Assembly (NCBI GenBank): GCA_910579335.1
Contig: CAJTUQ010000026.1
Location: 1 to 30,118, forward strand
DNA from: an uncultured Dorea sp.
Lineage (GTDB): Bacteria > Bacillota > Clostridia > Lachnospirales > Lachnospiraceae
Direction: 5' to 3'
DNA length: 30,118 bases
Below the pieces are notes generated by a model. It was not told the origin of the DNA. It saw only the letters and a list, made by a program, of their open reading frames with translations, and did no database searches. Shown in pieces: positions 16,133-23,135 of the stretch (positions are counted from its first letter, which is position 1; every line of letters begins with the position of its first letter). The position numbers and the translations under genes were made by a program.

Positions 16133-17614
16133 ATGAAAGTATTAGAGGCGCATAATATTACAAAATTGTTTCCAGGCGTAGTGGCGCTGGATTCGGTGGA
16201 TGTAGCCTTTGAGCCCGGAGAGATACACTGTGTAATCGGTGAGAACGGAGCCGGGAAAAGTACCCTGATTAAGTGTCTGACGGGCGTTTATGAGCCGGAG
16301 GAGGGGGAAGTCCTTATTGGCGGGGAGGACGCCATAAAGAACAAGGCTCTGTTTAACAAGGTAGCATATGTACCGCAGGAGATTGACTTGTTCGGATATA
16401 TGTCTGTTGCGGAAAATTTGTTCCTCCCTTATGAAAAATCGGGTATCAAAGGAATCGTAAACCAAAAAGAGCTTGAGAAAAAGGCTGTGCCGGTTCTTGA
16501 AAGATTCAGGATCCCGGTGGCGCCGGATGCACTTGTAAAAGATATATCGGTATCTTCCCAGCAGCTTCTTCAGATCGCAAGGGCCTGCGTGCATGAGGAT
16601 TACGAAGTGCTTATGCTGGACGAGCCGACAACCAGTCTTACTACAAGCGATACGGAAATCCTGTTTGACATTGTCAAGGATATTAAGAAAGAAAATAAGG
16701 CGATTATATTTATCTCTCATAAACTGGAGGAAATCTTTTCACTGGGGGATGTGATAACGGTTTTCCGGAACGGAAAGAGGGTTGCGGGGGACGTGATAAG
16801 CAATGTAGACATTCCGTGGGTCATCCGTCAGATGACAGGAAAGGAACTGGATCAGGACCAGGTATTCTGCTCTGACAAAGTGACGGATACGGTACTTTTA
16901 GAGGTGAAGAACCTTACGGGAGAGAAATTTACGGATATCAGCTTTTCATTGAGAAAAGGAGAGATTTTGGGCTTTTCCGGACTGGTAGGGGCGGGAAGAA
17001 GCGAGCTTATGCAGGCGATTTTCGGCTATCTTCCGGTATATTCCGGAACCGTAAAGCTTGACGGGAAAGACTGGAAGCTGGGGGATACGAATTACTCCGT
17101 GAACCACGGCTTTATTTATCTGCCGGAGGAGCGCAAAAAACAAGGAATACTTCCGGTGCTTTCGATCCGGGAAAACATCTCTGTCTCGACTCTTGACACA
17201 TTAAAGAGCGGCATCAGCATTTCCAGGAAGAAGGAAGACGAGCTTGCCCGTGACGTGATTGATACATACGACGTAAAGACGCCGGATGCAGACAAGGCAA
17301 TCCAGTTTTTGAGCGGAGGAAACCAGCAGAAGGTCATTATCGGGCGGGCAATGAAGTGCAGTCCGAAGGTGCTTGTGTTTGACGAGCCGACAAAGGGTAT
17401 TGACGTAGGGACTAAGGCGGAAATCTATCGTCTTATGAAGGAGCTTGCAGAGGAAAAGGGAATCGGGATCATCCTCATTTCTTCAGAGATGGACGAGGTT
17501 AAAAAATGTTCAAACAGGATCATTGCATTGTATGAAGGAAGGCAGGCCGGCGAGTATGACGCAACGGCGGATAAGGATACGCTTCTTAGTGCAATTATCG
17601 GAGTAAAAGAATAA
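16133..17614 (+). CDS. Sugar ABC transporter ATP-binding protein (RbsA/MglA type)
   Basis: This 493-residue cytoplasmic subunit powers the importer and contains two fused nucleotide-binding domains. NBD1 has Walker A GENGAGKST (36-44), signature SVSSQQLLQIARA, Walker B LMLDEPTTSL and H-loop FISHK. NBD2 has the variant P-loop GLVGAGRSELM, signature LSGGNQQK and Walker B VLVFDEPTKGIDVGT. This is the usual RbsA pattern with a fully conserved first site. The start at 16133 is favoured over the ATG at 16127 because AAAGGAG ends at 16125, leaving 7 bases. The permease follows after 16 bases. It is the intact counterpart of the degenerate protein at 13506-14927. Confidence 0.96.
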   Translation: MKVLEAHNITKLFPGVVALDSVDVAFEPGEIHCVIGENGAGKSTLIKCLTGVYEPEEGEVLIGGEDAIKNKALFNKVAYVPQEIDLFGYMSVAENLFLPYEKSGIKGIVNQKELEKKAVPVLERFRIPVAPDALVKDISVSSQQLLQIARACVHEDYEVLMLDEPTTSLTTSDTEILFDIVKDIKKENKAIIFISHKLEEIFSLGDVITVFRNGKRVAGDVISNVDIPWVIRQMTGKELDQDQVFCSDKVTDTVLLEVKNLTGEKFTDISFSLRKGEILGFSGLVGAGRSELMQAIFGYLPVYSGTVKLDGKDWKLGDTNYSVNHGFIYLPEERKKQGILPVLSIRENISVSTLDTLKSGISISRKKEDELARDVIDTYDVKTPDADKAIQFLSGGNQQKVIIGRAMKCSPKVLVFDEPTKGIDVGTKAEIYRLMKELAEEKGIGIILISSEMDEVKKCSNRIIALYEGRQAGEYDATADKDTLLSAIIGVKE

Positions 17615-17630
17615 AGAGGAGTTGTTTGTA

Positions 17631-18632
17631 ATGGGCAAAGATAAAGTAAAAGCAAACAATGCACTGGTCAACGCATTGAAAAAAAGTAATATGACCGCAA
17701 TCGGGGCGGTGCTGGTATTGATGATTATTATCGCAAGCGTGGCGTCCCCGTACTTTCTTGATATATATAATTTGCAGGCATTAATCCGCGACCTTGCCTT
17801 TATCGGCATGATTGGCATTGCGCAGTCGCTGCTTCTGCTGATTGGGGAGCTGGATTTGTCCGTAGGAAAGATTGCTTCCCTGTGCGGCATCCTTTCCGGT
17901 ATTATGATGGTAAATAAAGGATGGAACCCGTGGCTTTCCGTGCTGGTCGGCCTGGCGCTGGGGCTGATATTCGGCTGTATCAACGGTCTTATTATCACGC
18001 AGCTGCGTCTTAATTCTATGGTGGCTACGATTGGTATGCAGGGCGTGTACGGAGGCATCAACCTGGTTCTTACAAAAGGAAAGGCTATCACAGGCGTACC
18101 GGAGGACATCTATTTTCTTGGAAAAGGAAATGTAGGCCCGGTTCCCACACCGTTTATCTTCTGTATCATTGTACTTGTACTTGTGCTTTTTATGGTAAAG
18201 AAGACAAAGACAGGCCGTTACATCTATGCGATCGGCAACAGCCGCGAGGCGGCAAAAATACTTGGAATCAAGGTAAATAAGATTCGTATTATGATTTACT
18301 CTTTGGTCGGGCTGATTTCTTCGCTGGCCGGTCTTTTGTACGTGGCAAGGCTTGGCTCCGCACAGACGGCCGTAGGTGAGAACTGGCCTATGAACTCTAT
18401 CGCATCTTCCGTAATCGGCGGCGTTTCCCTTACCGGAGGGATTGGAAATCCGGCGGGCGCGCTTATCGGTGCGGCGATCATCAGTATCATCCAGAATATG
18501 ATAGTACTGTTCGGCGTAAATGTGTACTGGCAGTCGGCTGTGTCCGGCGTGGTCGTAGTTATCGCAATTTCCTTCAGTTCTATCTCTGAGATTATGCGTG
18601 AGAGTAAGCAGAGGAAGATTAAACTTAGTTAA
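17631..18632 (+). CDS. Sugar ABC transporter permease (RbsC type)
   Basis: This 333-residue membrane protein has about eight to ten hydrophobic helices and is the BPD_transp_2 permease that forms the channel of the RbsABC-type importer. Conserved family segments include GELDLSVGKIASL, AKILGIKVNKIRI (the coupling region that meets the ATPase) and SSVIGGVSLTGGIGNP. One permease gene implies a homodimer. The start at 17631 follows AGAGGAG (17615-17621) at 9 bases; an in-frame TTG at 17622 directly abuts the site. The stop is 14 bases before the next gene, whose AAAAGGAG begins right after it. Substrate specificity is not visible. Confidence 0.95.
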   Translation: MGKDKVKANNALVNALKKSNMTAIGAVLVLMIIIASVASPYFLDIYNLQALIRDLAFIGMIGIAQSLLLLIGELDLSVGKIASLCGILSGIMMVNKGWNPWLSVLVGLALGLIFGCINGLIITQLRLNSMVATIGMQGVYGGINLVLTKGKAITGVPEDIYFLGKGNVGPVPTPFIFCIIVLVLVLFMVKKTKTGRYIYAIGNSREAAKILGIKVNKIRIMIYSLVGLISSLAGLLYVARLGSAQTAVGENWPMNSIASSVIGGVSLTGGIGNPAGALIGAAIISIIQNMIVLFGVNVYWQSAVSGVVVVIAISFSSISEIMRESKQRKIKLS

Positions 18633-18646
18633 AAGGAGAATGGCTT

Positions 18647-19531
18647 ATGGTATTGGGACTAAATCTTTCCTTCGCAGTGAAGCGTTGGATGAAGCCGGCG
18701 CAGCTGGCATCGATGTGTAAAAATGATTTCGGCGTGGACCACGTACAGTTTACATGGGATTTGATTGATCCGTGGTGGCCTGAGGAACTTAGAGACGCAA
18801 TGGCGGCTGATTATAAATGCGCTTTTGAGAAGGAGGGCGTGAAGATAGACGCAACCTTCGGAGGGCTTGCCTCTTATTCTTTTGCGCATTTCCTTGCCCC
18901 TGCAAAGGAGCAGAGAGAGGCTGCATTCATATTTTTTAAAAGAGCGGTTGACCTGACGCTCGCAATGGGTGCGAAGATTCTCGGTTCTCCGGTGGGCGGC
19001 ATGAATTATGACGATGCAAGGGACGCAGATAAAAGAGAACAACTCTATCAGGAGATGCTTGAGTATTTAAGAAAGCTTGCGGCTTACGGAAAGGAAAAGG
19101 GGCTGGAGGAGATTCATATCGAAGCGACTCCTCTCATCACGGAGTTTCCGCACAGCCCGTCCGTGTGCAGGAAGATGATGGAGGATTTGGACGGTTCAGA
19201 GATTCCGATTAAGCTTTTGATTGACTGGGGCCATGCGCTGTATAAGCCGCTGTTAAAGGAAGAGGCGGATATCGAGCTTTGGTTTCGCGAGTGCGCGCCT
19301 TATATCGGTTCCATCCATCTGCAGCAGACGGACGGAGAGTGGGACAGGCACTGGGATTTCACCAAGGAAGGCATAGTGACGCCAGAGCTTATAAAGCGTG
19401 CCACGAAAAATGTGGGACTTGACAATATCCCGCAGTACCTTGAAGTAGTGACCATTTTTGAGGATGATGACGATGCCGTCTATGATTCTATGAAAAAGAC
19501 GATGGATTACCTTCACAAAGAGTTGGATTAG
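18647..19531 (+). CDS. TIM-barrel sugar (phosphate) isomerase/epimerase, EryC/LerI-like
   Basis: This 294-residue cytoplasmic enzyme has the xylose-isomerase-like TIM-barrel fold (AP_endonuc_2, PF01261). The expected metal ligands are visible at the ends of beta strands: E159 (IHIEATPL), D193 (LLIDWGHA), H224 (IHLQQTDG) and E266 (YLEVV). Enzymes of this fold interconvert ketoses, or aldoses and ketoses, through an enediol. The HLQQTDGEWDRHWDFT segment recalls, from memory, the tetrulose-phosphate epimerases of erythritol catabolism (EryC in Brucella, LerI in Mycobacterium). A fused DhaK-DhaL kinase lies two genes downstream, which fits that pathway. Hydroxypyruvate isomerase-like or D-tagatose/psicose epimerase-like activity is an alternative. 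AAAAGGAG precedes the ATG at 18647. Confidence 0.82.
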   Translation: MVLGLNLSFAVKRWMKPAQLASMCKNDFGVDHVQFTWDLIDPWWPEELRDAMAADYKCAFEKEGVKIDATFGGLASYSFAHFLAPAKEQREAAFIFFKRAVDLTLAMGAKILGSPVGGMNYDDARDADKREQLYQEMLEYLRKLAAYGKEKGLEEIHIEATPLITEFPHSPSVCRKMMEDLDGSEIPIKLLIDWGHALYKPLLKEEADIELWFRECAPYIGSIHLQQTDGEWDRHWDFTKEGIVTPELIKRATKNVGLDNIPQYLEVVTIFEDDDDAVYDSMKKTMDYLHKELD

Positions 19532-19543
19532 GGAGTGCTTCAT

Positions 19544-20107
19544 ATGGAATATAAAGAGATGTATGAAAAAATATTGGAAGAACACCGCAAGGTATATGAA
19601 AGGCTGAATCAGGAGGGAATGCGCAAGTTTATTGAGGAAATCAAGGCGCATGAGAGAATTTTCCTGATCGGCGTCGGCAGAGAGGGGATGTCCACAAGGG
19701 CATTTGCCATGAGATTGATGCATATGGGTAAGGAAGTTCACTGGATCTGGGACGATACAACTCCGTCTATCAGAGAGGGAGACCTTGTCATTGCAACGCT
19801 TGGAGACGGCAGTATCGGCCACATCAACTATATCTGCGAGCGAGCAAAAGAAGCGGGCGGCATGATTTACGTAGTGACCGGTTCTCCGAGCGGAAATACG
19901 GCGAAAAATCTTGCGGATAAAGTGTTTTTCCTGCCGGCGGCGGTTTACCGGGGAACGGATGACGTAGTTCCCTCCTTCCAGCCGATGGGAAACCTGTTTG
20001 AGCAGTGCCTTCTTATTACCTTTGACATGATTATCATGACGTTGGTTGAAGAGACACCGGGTTTAAGCTTTGAGAAAATGTCGAAGAGACATAGGAATGT
20101 GGAATAA
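19544..20107 (+). CDS. SIS-domain sugar phosphate isomerase, HxlB-like
   Basis: This 187-residue single SIS-domain protein has the length and pattern of 6-phospho-3-hexuloisomerase (HxlB/PHI). Similar segments are IFLIGVGREGMS (phosphosugar loop), FAMRLMHMG, EGDLVIATLGDGS, QPMGNLFEQ, and a C-terminal tail ending in RHRNVE, which resembles the HxlB tail. HxlB interconverts 3-hexulose 6-phosphate and fructose 6-phosphate, but its usual partner, hexulose-phosphate synthase, is absent. Here it may act on another ketose phosphate made by the neighbouring kinase. The ATG at 19544 lies 8 bases after AGGGAG, which overlaps the stop of the preceding gene, so translation may be coupled. A GTG at 19535 is inside the ribosome site and is rejected. 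Confidence 0.85.
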   Translation: MEYKEMYEKILEEHRKVYERLNQEGMRKFIEEIKAHERIFLIGVGREGMSTRAFAMRLMHMGKEVHWIWDDTTPSIREGDLVIATLGDGSIGHINYICERAKEAGGMIYVVTGSPSGNTAKNLADKVFFLPAAVYRGTDDVVPSFQPMGNLFEQCLLITFDMIIMTLVEETPGLSFEKMSKRHRNVE

Positions 20108-20122
20108 GGAGGCATACATACA

Positions 20123-21871
20123 ATGAAGAAAATACTGAACGCTGACGTGTCGAATGTAGTAGAGGAGATGCTTGCGGGCTATCTTTGGGCCTATAAAAAG
20201 TATTATAAAAAGATTGGCGATTACAATGCGTTTCAATACCGCGCAGGCAGAAAAGATAAGGTCGCTCTGGTAATCGGAGGGGGGAGCGGACATGAACCGC
20301 TGTTTTCCGGGTATTGCGGAGCGGGCCTTGCAGATGCGGTGGCCTGCGGAAATATCTGTGCGTCGCCGAACCCGGAACTTATCTACGAGACGGCAAAAGC
20401 AGTCGACCAGGGCAAGGGAGTGCTTTTTATCTACGGGTGCTATGCGGGGGATAACCTTAATTTTGATATGGCGGAAGAACTCTGCCAGGCGGACGGAATC
20501 AAGACGGCCCATGTGCGCGTATGGGACGACTTTGCGTCCGCACCGAAGGAAAGATATTACGACCGCCGGGGAATTGCGGGCGACGTATTCGTTATTAAAG
20601 TCGCAGGAGCAGCCTGCGATGCCGGCCTTGAGTTTGACGAGGTGGTACGGATCGCCGAAAAAGCAAGGGACAATATCAATACCATCGGACTTGCAACCTC
20701 TCCGGGAACACTGCCGGGCAACGATAAGCCGACCTTCGAGCTGGCGGACGACGAGATGGAGTTTGGTATGGGTCTTCACGGCGAACCAGGTATTGAGCGG
20801 ACAAAGATGATGCCTGCGGACGATATGGTTGACCGGATGTATCGGGAAATTAAAGCGGAGATGGGACTGAAGGAGGGAGATAAGCTGGCTGTACTTGTAA
20901 ACGGACTCGGTTCTACGCCTCTTTTGGAATTAAATATTGTTTATTATGACCTCCACAAGCGTTTTGCAAAGGACGGGCTGATTATCCACGATGCGGAGAT
21001 TAAGACTTACTGTACCTGTATGGAGATGGGCGGATTCTCTATCACTATCCTGAAGCTGGACGACGAGCTAATAAAATATCTGGATGCGCCGTGTTATTCC
21101 CCGTACTATGCAAAGGGGGAGCTTACGGGAGCCTCCTATCAGGCGGAGGATACCGTCGAGGAGGAGGAGCCGGAGTTTGATGAAAACGACATAGAAGAGG
21201 CGGAAATCGTAAGAAGCAAAAGGGGTGAGCTCACAGAACTGAATGCAGAGGATGCAAGAAACATGCTTATCTACATTGCCGATAAGATTATAGGGAAGAA
21301 GCCGTATCTTACAGAGGTGGACAGCGCAATCGGCGACGGCGACCACGGTATCGGAATGGCCGGCGGCATGCAGAAGGCAAAGAAAAAGCTTATGAAGATG
21401 CAGGGTGAAGAGAACGCATATAAATTATTTGAAACGGCGGGGCAGGCGATGCTTATGTCTATGGGCGGAGCGTCCGGCGTGATTTTCGGCAGCCTTTACC
21501 TTGCGGGCGCAAAGGGGATGGAAGCAAAGAGTGTCCTTGCGGCGGCGGACCTTGCGGCGATGGAGAGGAAAAGCCTTGCAGCGATCAAAGAGCGGGGGAA
21601 AGCAGAAGTGGGCGATAAGACGATGGTAGACGCACTTGCCCCGGCAGTGGAAGCGCTGGAAGCAAATAAGGATCAGAGTCTTCTAAAGATGCTGAAAGCG
21701 GCGGAAGAAGCCGCAAGAACCGGGATGGAGAATACGAAAAATTACACTGCAAAATTCGGACGGGCAAAATCACTTATGGAGAGGGCGATCGGGCATCAAG
21801 ATGCAGGGGCCACATCCGTGTATTTCATCTTTCAAGGGATGCGGGAGTTCGTTGAGGATGCCATGCAGTAG
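20123..21871 (+). CDS. Fused DhaK-DhaL kinase (dihydroxyacetone/tetrulose kinase type)
   Basis: This 582-residue ATP-dependent ketose kinase has two domains. The N-terminal DhaK part (about 1-340) has GGGSGHEP (52-59) and the substrate-binding histidine H219 in GLHGEPG, which forms a hemiaminal with the ketone in the family. A charged acidic linker (about 345-370) leads to the DhaL part (about 370-582), with Mg-ATP aspartates D400, D405 and D407 in the segment DSAIGDGDHG, then MGGASGV, GDKTMVDALAP and GATSVYF. The fusion means ATP is the donor, not a PTS protein. Members phosphorylate dihydroxyacetone, glyceraldehyde or L-/D-erythrulose (LerK, DerK). The TIM-barrel partner upstream and the absence of glycerol genes favour a larger ketose. 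AAGGAGG is at 20106-20112, 10 bases before the ATG. Confidence 0.92.
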   Translation: MKKILNADVSNVVEEMLAGYLWAYKKYYKKIGDYNAFQYRAGRKDKVALVIGGGSGHEPLFSGYCGAGLADAVACGNICASPNPELIYETAKAVDQGKGVLFIYGCYAGDNLNFDMAEELCQADGIKTAHVRVWDDFASAPKERYYDRRGIAGDVFVIKVAGAACDAGLEFDEVVRIAEKARDNINTIGLATSPGTLPGNDKPTFELADDEMEFGMGLHGEPGIERTKMMPADDMVDRMYREIKAEMGLKEGDKLAVLVNGLGSTPLLELNIVYYDLHKRFAKDGLIIHDAEIKTYCTCMEMGGFSITILKLDDELIKYLDAPCYSPYYAKGELTGASYQAEDTVEEEEPEFDENDIEEAEIVRSKRGELTELNAEDARNMLIYIADKIIGKKPYLTEVDSAIGDGDHGIGMAGGMQKAKKKLMKMQGEENAYKLFETAGQAMLMSMGGASGVIFGSLYLAGAKGMEAKSVLAAADLAAMERKSLAAIKERGKAEVGDKTMVDALAPAVEALEANKDQSLLKMLKAAEEAARTGMENTKNYTAKFGRAKSLMERAIGHQDAGATSVYFIFQGMREFVEDAMQ

Positions 21872-21937
21872 TTTGGTTTCTCATGTTTGATATTACAGGA
21901 TGGGGGTTGCCCGTCTTTAAGAAGGAGGGTGTCGGAT

Positions 21938-22942
21938 ATGGACAGAAAGGTCAGATGGGGAGTTTTGGGGTGTGCACAGATAGCTAAAGTGCGGACGGTT
22001 CCGGGACTTCTTAAGGCGTCAAATGCTAAGCTCTATGCGGTGGCAAGCAGGGGAGCAAAAAAAGCGGAAGAATTAAAAAATAGGTTCGGGGCTGAAAAGG
22101 CTTACGGCAGTTACGAGGAGCTGTTATCGGACGAAAAAGTGGAAGCGGTTTATATCCCTCTTCCAAATTCAATACATTTTCAATGGGTAGAAAGGGCCGC
22201 GAAAGCGGGGAAGCATATATTGTGCGAGAAACCGCTGGCGCTTGATGAGGAGCAGGCGGCGGCCATGTTTGAAATATGCGCAGAGAACCATGTGCTTTTA
22301 ATGGAGGCATTTGCGTTCCGTCATGCGCCGCTTGTGCAGAAAGTGAAGGCGCTGATAGACGAGGGCGCCGTGGGGAAGGTGAAATATGTGGAATCCCACT
22401 TAACGGACCTTCTTACGGATATGGGAAATATCCGCATGGACAAAGAGCTTGGCGGCGGTGCGTTTTATGATATGGCATGCTACAATATCAGTACGATTAG
22501 TTATCTTCTTGACGGGAGAGAGCCAAAGAGCGTGAAGGCATTTGCCGAGATGGATGCGGAACATGGCGTGGATACAAGCAATACGATGCTTTTTAAGTAT
22601 GAGGACGGAGTGCAGGCGGCGGGCTATTCGTCTTTGAACTCCTATGCAAGAGGATACTATGCCGTCGTCGGAGAACAAGGACGGATTGAAGTGCCATGCA
22701 ACTATAACTGCAGGAATATCTGCAAATTTACTTTGACGACGGGCGGGCATGTAGATAACGTGGAAGTTCTTGATGAGAAGAAGACAGAATACACCGTCAT
22801 GTGCCCGGATAATTACATGCTGGAGATTGAGCAGTTCGGAAGATGTATTTTAGACGGGGAGAAACCGTATGTATCAAAGGAAGAGACTCTTTTGAATGCC
22901 CGGATTCTTGACAGGGCTTTTAAGGCGGCGATTCGTCCATAG
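21938..22942 (+). CDS. Gfo/Idh/MocA family NAD(P)-dependent oxidoreductase
   Basis: This 334-residue cytoplasmic dehydrogenase has an N-terminal Rossmann fold with WGVLGCAQIA (7-16) and the family motif EKP at 97-99. The C-terminal alpha/beta domain follows, with GGGAFYDMACYNI, where GGxxxDxxxH is the more usual pattern. The overall character resembles sugar 1-dehydrogenases and dihydrodiol dehydrogenase-like proteins. It would oxidise a sugar or polyol hydroxyl with NAD(P). The ATG at 21938 has AAGGAGG at 21922-21928; the frame upstream lacks a site. It is the last gene of the importer operon, 66 bases after the kinase, and is followed by a terminator. It may make the keto sugar that the kinase then uses, but this is only inferred from position. 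Confidence 0.9.
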   Translation: MDRKVRWGVLGCAQIAKVRTVPGLLKASNAKLYAVASRGAKKAEELKNRFGAEKAYGSYEELLSDEKVEAVYIPLPNSIHFQWVERAAKAGKHILCEKPLALDEEQAAAMFEICAENHVLLMEAFAFRHAPLVQKVKALIDEGAVGKVKYVESHLTDLLTDMGNIRMDKELGGGAFYDMACYNISTISYLLDGREPKSVKAFAEMDAEHGVDTSNTMLFKYEDGVQAAGYSSLNSYARGYYAVVGEQGRIEVPCNYNCRNICKFTLTTGGHVDNVEVLDEKKTEYTVMCPDNYMLEIEQFGRCILDGEKPYVSKEETLLNARILDRAFKAAIRP

Positions 22943-22962
22943 TCTGTAGAAGTTATGAAAAA

Positions 22963-23000
22963 AAGGCGGGAATCAGAAACGAAACATTCCCGTCTTATTT
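22963..23000 (+). terminator. Terminator of the sugar importer operon
   Basis: An 11-bp stem with one G-U pair, AAGGCGGGAAT (22963-22973) and ATTCCCGTCTT (22986-22996), has a 12-base loop and is followed by ATTTTAT. It closes the operon that begins at 15040. The remaining 135 bases before the GH3 gene hold only a weak TAAAAT -10-like box at 23103-23108. Confidence 0.85.
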
Positions 23001-23135
23001 TATATCCGCAGGATGAGTTTTTTTGGCCGGGTGCAAATGGCAGCGGCGGAAGTTATCTCATCTGAAATATGGAAAAAAGGTGCATCCGATAGAAATAAAT
23101 GGTAAAATAGAGGGGATAAAAAGGAGGGTATGGCT

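Noticed and set aside
19544..20107. Ribulose monophosphate pathway (formaldehyde) role for the HxlB-like protein
   Set aside because: No hexulose-phosphate synthase is present in the window, and the gene is embedded in a sugar import operon.
20063..20779. Minus-strand open frame opposite the kinase
   Set aside because: It overlaps conserved DhaK motifs on the other strand and has no start signal.
18647..21871. Apiose catabolism operon
   Set aside because: A TIM-barrel isomerase and a sugar kinase are present, but the expected transketolase pair is missing and the kinase next to it is DhaK-type rather than FGGY.
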